In this document: positions 33,505 to 45,086 of the stretch, in pieces | Layout: each line of letters begins with the position of its first letter | Position numbering within the stretch: position 1 is the first letter of the stretch | NCBI GenBank assembly: GCA_914767885.1 | Contig: CAJZBQ010000019.1 | Location: 124,001 to 188,000 of the forward strand | DNA length: 64,000 nt | Reading direction: 5' to 3' | Source of the DNA: Blepharisma stoltei | Lineage: Eukaryota > Ciliophora > Heterotrichea > Heterotrichida > Blepharismidae | Translations under genes and position numbers: made by a program | Notes under the pieces: generated by a model | The model's database searches: none | What the model was told of the DNA's origin: nothing | The model's input: the letters and a program-made list of their open reading frames with translations, nothing else

Positions 33505-34176
33505 TCACAATGAGCTTTTCATAAATCTAACTAAACATAAATTGACTGACACGACCTTATCCCCACAATAAGAAATCCCATTATTCTGAATGCACAGCTC
33601 AGCAATACACAAAGGATTAATCCCGCTTACTGGACAATCCGCAATAATAGTCCCTGGCAGCAAGCTATAAGCATTCAAGCATCTTGCCTTGCTAGGATCT
33701 TGCCCACTTGTATAATTGCAAAGTGCTGAGTTCACACACATAAAATCATTTGTGCAGCCAGTTTTCCCTGCAAGTATCTGCTGCTGGCATTGTTTATTAG
33801 CCCCACAATACAATTGAGGGTTGCAGTCACTATTATCAGTGCATGCTTCTCCAACTGTTTTCCCTACACAGATATTCCCATTACATGTGCTGCCTGGCAA
33901 ACAATTATCATTATTCGTGCATTTTTCGCCTGGCCAAGCTTGCTTTGTGGGCTTGACAGCAGCTTCACATTGGATAGGAGAATTTTCATTATAGCTCACT
34001 GGGCAATACACAGTTGCATTGGGACAGGGCTGAATTCAATATGCCTCATCTGTGTGATTGAAGTAAAAGCAGGTATCTTTATTGACGTTCATGTTGGTTG
34101 TGACACATTTATAAGGAGAGCAAGCATTCTGAGCTGTTGAAAAAATGATATATAAAGCAAATGCTAAAATTTTCAT
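33505..34176 (-). CDS. Secreted Cys-rich protein
   Basis: ATG 34176 gives signal peptide MKILAFALYIIFSTAQNAC. The mature part has at least 20 Cys in spaced pairs (GEKCTNNDNCLPGSTCNGNIC, GEACTDNSDCNPQLYCGANK), reminiscent of Dickkopf/EB-type Cys modules, and one TGA-Trp (AYWIQPCP). The 3' end is uncertain: read straight, TAA/TAG at 33505. A 16-nt GTCAATTTATGTTTAG intron-like stretch near 33538 would shift the frame into the neighbouring repeat. Probably exported or cell-surface. ATG lies 8 bp after the stop of the next gene on the same strand. Confidence 0.8.
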
Positions 34177-34184
34177 TTTTAACA

Positions 34185-36317
34185 TTATTTAATTTTCTTA
34201 GGCTTAAGCCTTACTGGGGAAGCCCTTCCTTGCTTGACTTCTTCAATTTCTTGCCGAGCCTTGATTATTTCTTCTTCTAGCTTGTCCTCTTTTCCAAGCT
34301 TTGAGTTCAGGCTTTTTACAATTTCCATTCCTAAGTGTCTTTGATATTCTTCTAGCAGCTGCTGCCGTTTGGATGGGTCAATTTTGGAGGAGTCCTTGTT
34401 GATTGCTTTTTTCAGATATTCCCTAAAAGTTTTTTCTATAAAATCGCCAAACTCAGCTGATTTATAAGAAGAATCGTAAGTTTCGAGCTTTGTAAAAGAC
34501 TTGGAAAGTTCTGGGGATTCTTCAGATGTAAGGCTAGGAGACCTTGTGTAGTTTGGCTTAGGGTCACTGTGGATAGATTTTTTGACTGGAGTTTCTCTTT
34601 TGGGGGTTGTGTTTCTGCTTGTGATTGGGGTTGAATTTTTTGTGTCTTCCAGCTTGGAAACTTTTTTTATCACTTTTTTCTCTACTCGCAGAGGGGCTCT
34701 TTTGCTAGGAGACTGCTTGAGGATTTCTTTGGTCGTTTTCATGGTCTCATCAAGCTTTTTTTTAGCCATTGCAACAGGATCTTGCTCCCTTGTAAAGATT
34801 TTAGGAGTCTCTTGTCTTAGCACTGATACACTGGATTTTCGAGACAGCTCTTGGATGTCTACAACAGGGCTATATCCTCCATGGAAAACGTTGTCTTGAG
34901 AAATCGTCCTTTTGTGTTCACATCCAAAGGACTTGTCACTGACTGTCACATAGTTTACGTCAATTTTAGCTTCATGGCTAATTTTAGGGACTTCTCTTAT
35001 AGGAGAAGTTGATTTATGGACAGATCCTGACGCAGTTTTTACAATTTTTTTAGGTTGAATTTCCTTTACTGAAGGTTTTTCAAAGGTCGCTTCACATAGT
35101 TCTACAGTAGTGATCAAAAACTCATATAAAGCAAGTGCTGTACATGTTAAATCGCACTTTCTGACCTGGTCAACATTGATTTTATCAAGAATTTCTCTAG
35201 CTTTTTTTATGTTAACTGCATAAAAATTACCTTGTGAAAATGCGTGGTTTTTTATGTACTCAAATGTTTTCCTTGTAGTTTGGACGACATGCCCAGGGTT
35301 TGCAGTCAATTTTACAACATTTTCTTTTACTCTTGAACTTAAAATTTTTCCTGAGGATAAAGTTTCAATATTTTTGTCAACTCCAGCGAAAATTATCATG
35401 AAAGCATACGACAAAGCTTCAATTGTTTCGTCGTGAGCTACTAGTCGTCGCCAAAGCTATGTAAAAGTTACATTTACCATCCTAGGGGTGATTTTCCCCA
35501 TTTTTTCTGTCAAATCTGATATCAGCCGATCTTCACTTTTTAGGTTTTTCAGTGAAATTCTGGTAGCAAATCGTTGATTGTCAATAAATTGGTTATTTTG
35601 TATAATGCAGGCAGCTTCAGAGATTTTGTTTACGATAATCGTATAATGTTCTCTGTTTGGCCTTTCAATAATGTCATGCAGAATTTCGCTCATTAAGCTA
35701 TAAAACTCAATGGACATATCAGGAATTAGCTGATAGCAGTCATTAAGGACGTCAATCATAGAATAAGCCTTCATTGAGATCTCATTCGTGATTTTTTTAC
35801 TATTTGCAATTGATGTACACACATCAGATAAATATTTTTCTAAAATAATCAGACTAAAAGGAACAGTATTTTCCTTCATTTTTGGCTTTTTTATGTTTTT
35901 CGCCTCAAAAGTTGTCCAAGCGTCACTTTCACTTATGTGATGGCTAGGGAACTCATTTCTAAGAGCAGGAGTTATTGACCTAGTTTTTACAGCTGTTGTG
36001 GGGGTTGTTGCTCTTTTGTCTGGTCTTGGCTCTAGAGAAATCGGTTGAGGTGGCTGCCGTGGATTATAGTCGTGTATTTCATATGGAGTGTCTAACATCG
36101 ACCTTATCGACAATAAGCTCTCTTGTGACGATGACGATTTCAATGTCTGCCCAGCCATCATATCTGGCTCTGTGCTCTGTATAAACCCTTTTGTAAGACT
36201 AGGGCTTTTTCTGCTGCAGGCCCTTTCCAGCAGCTTTTTCCTCGCAGCAGCTCTATCAGACTGTGCAGTCACTTCAGCATTTTTTATCACGTTAAGATTC
36301 GCAAGATTAATTTCCAT
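34185..36317 (-). CDS. Hypothetical Ser/Lys-rich protein with one 15-nt intron
   Basis: ATG 36317 (MEINLANLNVIKN). Intron GTAACTTTTACATAG at 35457-35471 joins PRMVN to LWRRLVAHDETIEAL. About 690 residues: disordered Ser/Pro segments flank a helical middle (VPFSLIILEKYLSDVCTSIA through EFLITTVELCEATFE). A basic tail contains a short coiled coil and ends RLKPKKIK. No family recognised. It could be a cytoskeletal or kinase-substrate protein by composition; that is a guess. Confidence 0.85.
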
Positions 36318-36391
36318 TTATAAGCTTCTTTTTTTAGAAGACACCCATATTACGATTTACAGAGAACAATTATCTGTTAATGGCTGTTCAG

Positions 36392-37318
36392 TTAGTTAAA
36401 TGTCTTGTTTCTGTGATCTTCGCTACATAACTCATACTTTTGTTGCTGGTTAACCTCAGCGTCGTTCAATAGGTCGTCTACAAATTTCTCCTTGATCTGT
36501 TCTTCACTGTGTTGTTGCTCTACTGCGCTGGCCTCTTGAGTATAAGCCTGGTTCTGTCAATACGGGTCATAAGCTGGAGCCTGCTCGTAGTAGCCCATGT
36601 TATAGTAAGGGTACATCATATACGGCTGCCCCTGGTACCCTTGGGTAGAGTACATTTGGTTTTGGTACTGGTTCGTGTAAGGCTGGCTGGAGTACTGCGG
36701 GTTATAATAAGGCTGGTTGGTATAGCCTTGGTAGTTACCATATCTTTCTTCCTGCTGGTTGTGCTTTGGCATGGCCTTTTTGCATTCCACCCACTTGCCA
36801 CTGATATAGTTGTTTTCGTTATTTTCGATGACTTTGTCAACGCTGTCTTCACTTACGAATGTGATGAAGCCGAACCCTCGGGGTCTGCCTGTTTCTCTGT
36901 CAAACATGACGACGCTGTCCTCAATTTGTCCGAACTGCTCGAAGAAATTAATGAACATCTCCTGCGTCACATCTGGAGGCAGCCCACCCACAAAGATCTT
37001 TTTGGTCCGATATGGAGCAGGATTTTCAGTGATCGCAGCCGCGCCTTGTTCTCGTGGGACAGCGAGCTTGCAGTCGACTTTTTTGCCGTCAATTAATTGT
37101 TCTTCTGCCAAGATGCTGTCAGCAGACTCGTTTTCTTTCATCGTGACAAATCCAAAACACCGTGATCGCCCAGACGCGCGATCCATCATCAAAATGCAGT
37201 CCTGGACTGTCCCGTACTTCTTGAAATGGCTCTGCAAGGTGTCTTTTGTCGTGTGTGGAGCGAGGCCGCCTACAAAAAGCTTCCGACTATTTGGAGATTA
37301 CCTTCCTATGTCCTGCAT
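36392..37318 (-). CDS. Two-RRM RNA-binding protein (hnRNP A/B, Musashi-like)
   Basis: ATG 37318 then intron GTAATCTCCAAATAG (37287-37301) gives MQDIGSRKLFVGGLAPHTTK. RRM1 has KLFVGGL (RNP2) and RCFGFVTM (RNP1); RRM2 has KIFVGGLPP and RGFGFITF. A Tyr/Asn/Gln/Pro-rich, prion-like tail (YGNYQGYTNQPYYNPQYSSQ and onwards) has a TGA-Trp at DPYWQNQ, then an acidic end. The organisation is like hnRNP A/DAZAP1/Musashi proteins that regulate mRNA stability or translation; the low-complexity tail may drive condensate formation. Confidence 0.93.
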
Positions 37319-37466
37319 ATTTATCAAGTTATAGTTTATTTTTTCTTACTCTGTATAAAATATCTTAAAAAATAATATATTTTAAATTTATAGCCTAATC
37401 TTTTTTGCTATGATTTTTAACCCATCATTGACCAAGCTTTCAGTAGAGGATAGGGCAGAGTTAGTA

Positions 37467-40400
37467 TTAGGAGTTAAGCCTTTCGGAGATCCAGGCATTT
37501 ATTCTTTCTTTTAAATCAGTGTCTTCAACAAGCTCTTCGACTGTGAGTGGTGCTCTGCTGAAGGGGTCGATCTGGTCACTTAACAGATGTCTGACAATAG
37601 TAGGCCGATCCACACGATTTCCACTTGGCAAAATAACTGGGTTTCGCATAAGCTCACAAGAAATAGGGTCTAAAAACTCGTCTGGTATTTCTCCTAACTT
37701 GTCTTCTACTGACTGCTGCACTTGACTAGTTGATTTCACCCTCTGTATAAACTGCTCGAAAGTCTGAATCAATTCATAAGCAAGAATTGGCCTCTTATTG
37801 CAGATTCTAACTCCGCCTCAATGAGCGAACAAAAATTTTGTTCGTTAATGTAAGGGGTTAATTTTTTTTTCGAAAATAAAAAACCCCAATTAGTAGAAAT
37901 TTAGGATAAAAATTAAAATTTATATTTTAAAATGCAGCTATTTAAAATTCAACAGAATAAGTTATATATTTCTTATATTAATTATCACTTATATATCAAA
38001 TATTATTTTCATAAAAAGCTTTCTTCTTCGCTCAATTAGGGGGAGTAAGTGCTTTATTCATAATATCCCCACTATAAGATCTCTCATCTTTAATAATACA
38101 CTGGTAAAATTTCTCATGCTTCCCTATATGTAGGTAAATTTTTATGATATTCCCTAGCATCTCTTCTGGCAGAAAATTATAGTGCTTTGGGTTTTCCACT
38201 TTTAATTCCAAGCATTTCGGCCCACACAGCAAAGCTAAAAAGTAATTAAGCATCGCTGCAGTTCTGTCTCCGAACTCGTCACTCACAAATAGTGACGAAT
38301 TCCAGTCCGCGACTTGTTCAAGCAGCCCTATTGACTCATTAGCTTGCTGCATCACATACTTGCAGTATCCCTCCTCCTTTGAGTTTTCCTCTTCTTCTTG
38401 TGGGGTAACGCCTTCTGTGTTTCTTTTATCATTAAACTTCTTACAATGAATTAGCTTTTTTAGCCCTTCGTCATAGCACCAAGTTGTATCATTTATAAGC
38501 ATATTAATAAATCTTGCGAAAAAAGGTTCCCCTTCTTGAGCTTTGGTCTGGTTTTGATAGTACTCGAATTTCCACAAAAACGCGAATATTTTGGCTGTAT
38601 AGTGCCTGTACATGAACTTGTCGTAAAATTGGGAGTGAGAACCGCTGAACTCGATATCAACGTAAAAAATGATCAGGGAAGGCAGCAGGTATTTTTTGGC
38701 GACTTCATTAAGGTTAATTAAGGTATGCAGGTCCCCAAAAATGCCTTCTTCTAAGATCATACTTAAAGCTTGGACTAGTTTGGCTCGCAAATAAGGGTTA
38801 GAAAAGTGGGAAGGACTTGACAAAACTACTGTAGCAAATGTCAATAAGTTCAGAATTTCTTGAGAGCCCAGAGATCTCAGGCCTTCTGGCTGCAGCTCAA
38901 GTATGATTATTAATAATTCTGATATGTTTTCTACAATATGCTCAGGCAAAATCCCAAGAAGAGGGTTTGGAGGCGGCAGAGGCAGCGTTCCTTGAAATCC
39001 TGCCCACTTTACTACTAAATTCATAGTCAAATTGCAGAGCTGCAGCAGCATTGAGTTCCTTCCTGAGTCTAAAAGAATCACATCATAGCATAGCTTTATT
39101 TTGATAAAATACTTGAATTCCTCTTCTGCGGCTGGATTTTTCTTTCCTTTTAGCTGGTTTAATATTCTGTTTAAGTCCATGTAATTCTGACGGATTTGGT
39201 TCCAGCCATAATGGAACATCTGGGCACAAAGAAAGTAAAACTCTGTAATGGTCCCGAAGCTTTTGTCTTCTCTTGGCAATTTCTCTAGAGATGTGCATAT
39301 AGGCGTTTCATTGATTTTGCTCATCTTTTTGTCATGCAGCATATAAAGTGGGTCAATTTTTTGAGCTTTAGGATCGTTCGGGTCGAAAAAAGGCTTACAT
39401 AATTGCAAAAGGACGTCTAAAACATTTATACAAAAACCTTCACTTGAGCTAGTCCTCATAGTAGGTCTTTCTAGTCTGCTTCCTAGTTTTGCTTTCTCAG
39501 CATTAAACACTACAGCTCCAGCAAGCCAATTTAAGGTCTTTTTCATGTCATTTTTCATCAGCTGCTTAATGATATCGACCAAGACCATTGCATACTGTTT
39601 TTCATCTCCATGCAATTTTTGTAAAATTCTCTCATACTCACCTCGTGACCTCAATTTTTCGAACTGTCTGTTAATTCCATCCCTTACTGGGTCATTAGGG
39701 GGCGGCAGACCTGGAATCTTGTTAAAAGACTGCAAAGAAGGAAAATACCCAGGGGAGAAATAAGGACTGAGCGGTGACTGTGTTTCCAGCTGCAAGCCAT
39801 TCCAGTTCCAATCAATCAGCTCTGAATGCAAAAATAAAGCAGAAACTGGCTTCATAAAAATCAATTGTTTAAATACTTGAGTATAGCGGACTGGGTCATC
39901 CAAAAGGCTTTTGTTCTGGACTTCTCTCCAAAGCTGAACTAAAACAGCCTGAAACAAAGCTTGCATGAACTCTAAGTTTTGCTCTTCCCAATAGGCTACC
40001 ATCTTCAATAGAAACTCTTCTGATATTTTTTCTAGACCCTGCAACATCCTCTGAGAGCTTAATTGTATACCTTCTGACTGAAGAGGAGGGAATTGGTCAG
40101 GGAACATTTCAGGCTCTGATAGAGATAACGAGGAATAAGAAACCAGGATTTCAAGTAAGTAATTGAGGATTTTTCTCTGGCTTTGTGTAGTTACACTCCA
40201 TTCTTTTCCGAGCTCTTCTTTGGTGAGGTAATAAGAGTCTGAACAATAGATTAAAATTGGCGTTTGGGGGACAGAGAGCCGCTCCATTAAGATTTCGTCT
40301 AAAATTGTCAGGTTTTCAGAGAGAGATGGAAGATTGGATTGAGGGATTGATCGGGAAACCCCAGGGAGGAAGACGCTGTCAGAAGTGAAGCTTGATCCGG

Positions 40401-40485
40401 TTTTCCTCATGAGATTGTCAGATAGAGAGACTTTTAGAACCTTCTCGAGAAGAATCAGTTCGTATGCCAATGTATCTTTCTGCAT
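37467..40485 (-). CDS. UFD2/UBE4-type ubiquitin chain elongation factor (U-box E4), with IES
   Basis: I start at ATG 40485 (MQKDTLAYEL); upstream there is no ATG. Over 800 helical residues match the UFD2 core. TA excision of the IES 37808-38047 gives NKALRICNKRPILAYELIQTF in frame, leading to the U-box: IPDEFLDPISCELMRNPVIL, PSGNRVDRPTIVRHL, DPFSRAPLT. Total about 927 residues, close to yeast Ufd2. It extends ubiquitin chains on substrates, partnering CDC48/p97 and proteasome shuttles. Without excision the U-box would be lost. Confidence 0.95.
37808..38047. mobile_element. Diverged MITE family 1 (IES) just before the U-box
   Basis: 238 bp, TA ends. Left TAACTCCGCCTCAATGAGCG, right CTCAATTAGGGGGAGTA. 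Shorter and more mutated than other family 1 copies. Excision verified by the UFD2 frame. Confidence 0.92.
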
Positions 40486-40764
40486 AATTATTATGGAAAT
40501 ATTATACAAAGGAACAGAAAAATTTAAGTTTTAATAGAAATAATAATTGAAATGCATTTAAAAATCTATTTTATACTTATTTTTAATATAAATACGATTA
40601 TAGCAGTCAGGCGCTGCAGATAAAACACATTAAAGATATTACTATTTTTTTATTATTATAATGATAAATATTCTTATAAACTCATGAAATTTTTATAAAA
40701 TTTTTTTGCATCTATTTTATTATTCCTCATTTCCACATATAAAATTGATTATCATCAAGATAAA
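40486..40764. other. Intergenic spacer
   Basis: 279 bp of A/T-rich sequence, no gene seen. Confidence 0.5.
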
Positions 40765-41487
40765 TTAATTTTTTGCCTTCTTCACAGGCTTTCCTTCCTG
40801 GTTTTGCTGCAAATATCCATTGATCACCCTACATAATCCTTACACTCTCAGCTTTTCATAAGTCGGCCTGTCCAGCTCGTCCACCTTTATTTGGAGTCTT
40901 TCATTGCCCAGCTCTTCCATCGCAGATTTACAGTTGGTTTCTACAATTTTCACAATTTCCGCAAGAATTTCATGCGAAACTTTCCTAACATTTTCTGCAA
41001 GCTCGACTTTGGACTCAAAACTTGCATTTTCCTGCACAGGCTGTGGCGGCGCCACAGGGGGTGGCACTTCTTCTTCCCTTGGTCTTTTTACAGGTCTCTC
41101 GATCCTGATATCGTTCTTTTCGCAGTATTTTTTCATTAAGTCTTCTAAAATTTCAGCTTGCTGATATATAGGCTACATAGACAATACAGATCCAGCTTGG
41201 TTATATAGTTTGCAGTTATCCCAAATCAGAAGCACGTCAGCCAGTGCTTCTTGGAAAGATTTATATTTATCAGTCTTCAAGTTTCGTTTTATAGTAGAAA
41301 AATCCATAGGACGCTTGATTATGATAGGGTAATCGTCGAGGCCTAAACCTTTAAAGTCGACCGGCTTCAAAAAGTCGTAACACTCAGGCCGCTTTTCTAG
41401 GTGCCGTATGAGGTCCATGATTTTTTTGGTTTCTTCTCTTGTCAAAGCTGGCTTCAAAGGCATTTCTCTTTTAAGTTGAGGGTCCAT
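40765..41487 (-). CDS. Short bromodomain protein with ET-like segment and two 15-nt introns
   Basis: ATG 41487. The bromodomain covers about residues 12-110: ETKKIMDLIRHLEKRPECYDF, KPVDFKGLGLDDYPIIIKRP, MDFSTIKRNL, and DNCKLYN with the acetyl-lysine Asn. Introns at 41173-41187 (joins AGS to PIYQQAE) and 40829-40843 (joins EKLRV to VINGYLQQ). After a Pro-rich linker, the C-terminus LQIKVDELDRPTYEKLRVVI resembles the BET extraterminal region, ending KPVKKAKN. It probably reads acetylated histones. Only one bromodomain and about 230 residues, unlike the two in animal BET proteins. Confidence 0.92.
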
Positions 41488-41534
41488 ACTGCAAATTAAA
41501 TTTATAAGTTATTAATCACACCCAGATTTAAAAG

Positions 41535-42350
41535 CTAGGATTTATTTTTTAACTGTTCTCTTAGGTTTTTTGCCCACTTTCTTACATATCGCCATTTGAT
41601 GGTCCTGGTGACCATCTGGGGGTTATTGTCCATATAGGCGATCTTTAACAGTCCTTTTTCAAACTCGTCTTTAAACTGGCCTCCGTAGAACTCAGCGTTA
41701 TAGTCAGGCAGGATGCTTGGCACGACTCTCCTTCTGTGGAGCCATTTTATCCATCTTGTAACTGGGGAGACCTCAGTAGAACCTTCTTTCATGTATTGGT
41801 AAGGCTGGTGAAGCCATTTGTAAGGGTAGCCCATTATACCATGTGCAAATGCTAGGAAAGGGCCCATGAAAAGGACGCGGGGGGACAAAATTAATTTCCA
41901 TCTGCCGCGAGGGCCGTAGTGAGCAGGCATGTTGTTTAATTTTCCGTCCATCATCCTGTACCTTGAAAACCTACGTGGATCTTCTCTTTTGCCCAAGTTA
42001 AATGAGTACAAGTCCTCATCCCAATCTCTCTGGGTTTTTATAGTTTCAAATCTCTGGTGTTCTTCTCTATTACCTTTTATGCGCAGACCAACCCAACGGA
42101 AGCCGTTAAAAACTCTCCACATCCTATAATCAATTTTATCCACAATGCTCATTTTTTTCCAAATCTCAGCTGTGTACCTTTTAAAGAAATGGTGATAAAC
42201 ATGGCTGGATACTTGCATATACTCATTGTGCTTTTCGTCATAAAGGAGCCCAGCTTTAAGCATGGCTCGCATGATGGACATGTTTTTTATTTCTTCGCCT
42301 ACTGCTTCAGGAGTTCTAATTTCTCCAATTGCTCATATAAAATTTTCCAT
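41535..42350 (-). CDS. Basic Trp/Arg-rich hypothetical protein
   Basis: ATG 42350 gives MENFIWAIGEIRTPEAVG (Trp from TGA), about 270 residues, ending REQLKNKS at TAG 41535. Rich in Arg, Lys, Tyr and Trp (WIKWLHRRRVVPS, YRMMDGKLNN). Composition is like mitochondrial ribosomal or respiratory accessory proteins, but no family is recognised. Its ATG is 12 bp after the stop of the next gene. Confidence 0.75.
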
Positions 42351-42362
42351 TGTATTAAAGAT

Positions 42363-45042
42363 CTAAATATTGCTTACAGTATGGTCAATTGTATTTTTTT
42401 CTACAAGATGGGCTACTTCGTCCCTTAGGTAGAGGCTGTTTACCTTATGTAAGAATTTATTATACTCTTCGTCCCACTCTTTGCCTTTGCATTTCAGGTG
42501 CACAAGGAAGTTCGGCTCTTTTTCTTTGGAGTTTATAATTCCTTCTGTAAAGATCCTAAGATGGTGGATGTTCCCTCCGATTTCTTTTGCTATTATTTCT
42601 GAGTGTCTTTCATTGAAAATGTGCTGAAGCCAGTTTTGAATGTCACTATTGGTTTCGACGCTATGTAAAAGCTACCCTTTTCATTCAATAGACGTAAAAG
42701 AAGTCTCGAAAATTGAGAGGTCGTCGTATATCAGGGTGTTAAAGTAGACGTTATCGTTGGATTCGATGATCACTGGGATGTGGTCTCTCCAGGCTTCTTC
42801 ATTATAAAGCCGCACTGCAAGGTGCTCAAAAAAGTTTTTGGCTCGATTTTCGCAGGTTTCAAGGTGTGTTAATGACTGCAGGTTTTCTATATAAGAGTTA
42901 CCTAAAACGATAAGGGCGTGGGGATATTCAATATTTTCCTCGGTAGAGCTCATTTGATGGTATCCTCCAATCAGGTTCATAACGTCAAGCAGAAAGTCAT
43001 GCATTTTTAGCCCAGTTCTGTATAAAGAAGCTTCATATGCAGGAGGTGCCTCATCGTGCTCTTCTTGGATTAGCAGGCTTCTGAATATGCTGAATGCGCT
43101 TTTTACTTCTCTTGCATGCTGGCTTTCTAGCTCTTTGTACTGAGGTGCTAATGCTTTGCAGAGCTCATTTCATGAGTCAAATATCGGAGTTTCCTTGTAT
43201 TTCTACATGAAAAATACCCTATTCCCCCATTTTCCTAGTATATTTCTGACAGCTTCTCTTCTTTCTTCGTCAATCCACAGCAGTCCTTCACCTTTGACAG
43301 CATGCTGCAGGATTTCAAAAAGCTTCAACTCATGATACAGCTTATCATGGTTAAAGAAAAACACGTCAAAAACACTTTCTGGGGTCAAAACCTGTTGATT
43401 TTTGAACATTTCTACACTTCTCGCTGATAAATAGTCAATAAAAGTATTTTCATAATTGTCAAGAAAAGTATCAAAACTCAAAGAATGGCAGGATTTCAGG
43501 TCCATATATATAGAACTTTCTCTTCAATAGCGCGATAAGGCGTGCTTCCTGGTTCGACTAAAAGGTCTTTGGAACATGAAAATTTGATGTTCCTTCTTTG
43601 TAAGAGAGTCATACAGTAAAAATAAAGAGTTCTGGCTGATCAATCTCGAGAACTTAAAGAGAGGCTATTTGCAAATTTACACTTTTGGTTCGTCAAATGG
43701 ATCTGGCGAGCCAATTCTGGCGGTACTTGAAATTATAAACGATAGTTGCCAGAATTTTATTAATTTTCTGATGGCAAGTATGATCAGAATTTTAAAAATG
43801 GCACAGGATCAGACAGCCCAATTAAAAAATATTGTTAAAATTAAAGTCCCATTTTATAAAAGATATAATAAATTTTGAAAAATTATTATTTTATTTTATA
43901 AAAATTTTTTATAAAAAATTTATTTATATTGATATAATTATTTTAAAATTTTATTTTTTTAGCATTTGAAAAAAAAATTTAAAAATATTATAAGAATAAA
44001 ATTTTAATATCATTAGTAAAGTTCGTAAAGAGCAACAAGCGCTTAGCACAAACTTTGGCTTTTATAAAGCAGTTAGTCATAATTAAATTGGCATCATTTA
44101 TTTAGAAATCTATCCTTCCGCAAAAACACAACTCGATCAACAAGTTTTTAATTATTAACTCCATTTTAATTTTCTAACGAAAACCATATGCGTCATTAGT
44201 AACTTCGTAAAGAGCAACAAGCGCTTAGCACAAACTTTGACTTTTATAAAGCAGTTGTAATTATTACCAAAGGAATTATTAGATCGGTTTGAAAGGAATA
44301 AGTTGTCTGATCCTGTGCCATTTATTAAAATTCTGATCATACTCGCCATCAAAAAATTAATAAAATTCTGGCAACTACCATTTTTCATTTCAAGTAATGG
44401 CCAGAATTGGCTCGTCAGATTCATTTGACGAACCAAAATGTCAATTTTTCGCACAGCCTCTCTTCAAGTTCTCGAGATTGATCAGGCAGAATTCTTTATT
44501 TAGGCTATTTTTCTCCCCCATGAATAAAGAATAGCAAGTTTTCATATGTTTAAGATCAACCGGTAAAACCTAGGAATGAGCCTTATCGCGCTATTGAAAA
44601 GAAACTTCTATACTAAAAAGGGGTTGATTTTGTTAGGAGTGGCCTTTCGGAATTTCTCAAGGTTGTGTTTCAGTAGCCAAGACTTTCCTGCAGACTCAGG
44701 GCCTGTTATGATCATCAGATTGTTTATATTTCGATTCGAGCTGTCTTCTGCTCTGAATGAAAACATGAATTTTGTGATTTCGCGGTTATACCGTGGGTTA
44801 GAGTAAAAAGGCCAATAAAATGCGTCTTTTCCGACCGCCTTTTCATGGCCTGAAAACCTGATCCAGCCAGACCAAAACAGAGCTTCCATTATTCTGTGAC
44901 CATCGGCCAATTTTGCTCACGACATCCTAACCCGCATTTCTTTAGGACCTAAAGACTGAAAATAAGGATGCTTATAAAACTCCCTTCTGAATTTTTTTAG
45001 CTGCCTGCCTGCACTCTGGAAAACCTCTTTCAAAAGCCTCAT
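42363..45042 (-). CDS. P-loop NTPase interrupted by a 1.1-kb fold-back IES
   Basis: ATG 45042 (MRLLKEVFQSAGRQLKKFRR). The Walker A motif is ITGPESAGKSWLLKHNLEKF. Removing 43511-44612 joins NPFLVY to MDLKSCHSLSFDTF. Introns GTATTTTTCATGTAG (43203-43217) and GTAGCTTTTACATAG (42661-42675) are both in frame. The protein of about 500 residues ends DHTVSNI. The basic amphipathic N-terminus could be a mitochondrial targeting signal. Family resembles STAND/AAA-type ATPases only at the P-loop; function unknown. Divergent from the HEAT gene with a 44-bp gap. Confidence 0.85.
43511..44612. mobile_element. 1.1-kb fold-back element (IES) with about 330-bp inverted repeats
   Basis: TATAGAA at the left end, TTCTATA at the right. 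Arms include TTCAATAGCGCGATAAGG and GATCAATCTCGAGAACTT in opposite orientation. The centre holds a direct repeat of about 70 bp (GTAAAGAGCAACAAGCGCTT at 44027 and 44210). No transposase ORF. Excision leaves TATA and restores the NTPase frame. Confidence 0.9.
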
Positions 45043-45086
45043 GATTTTTTAATAAATGAAAAGCTAATGCTTATATTTTTCCAATA

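Noticed and set aside
43669-44454. Two similar small ORFs (SCQNFINFLMASMIRIL) in the fold-back element
   Set aside because: They are the same sequence read from the two inverted arms, so their similarity comes from the repeat rather than from protein conservation.
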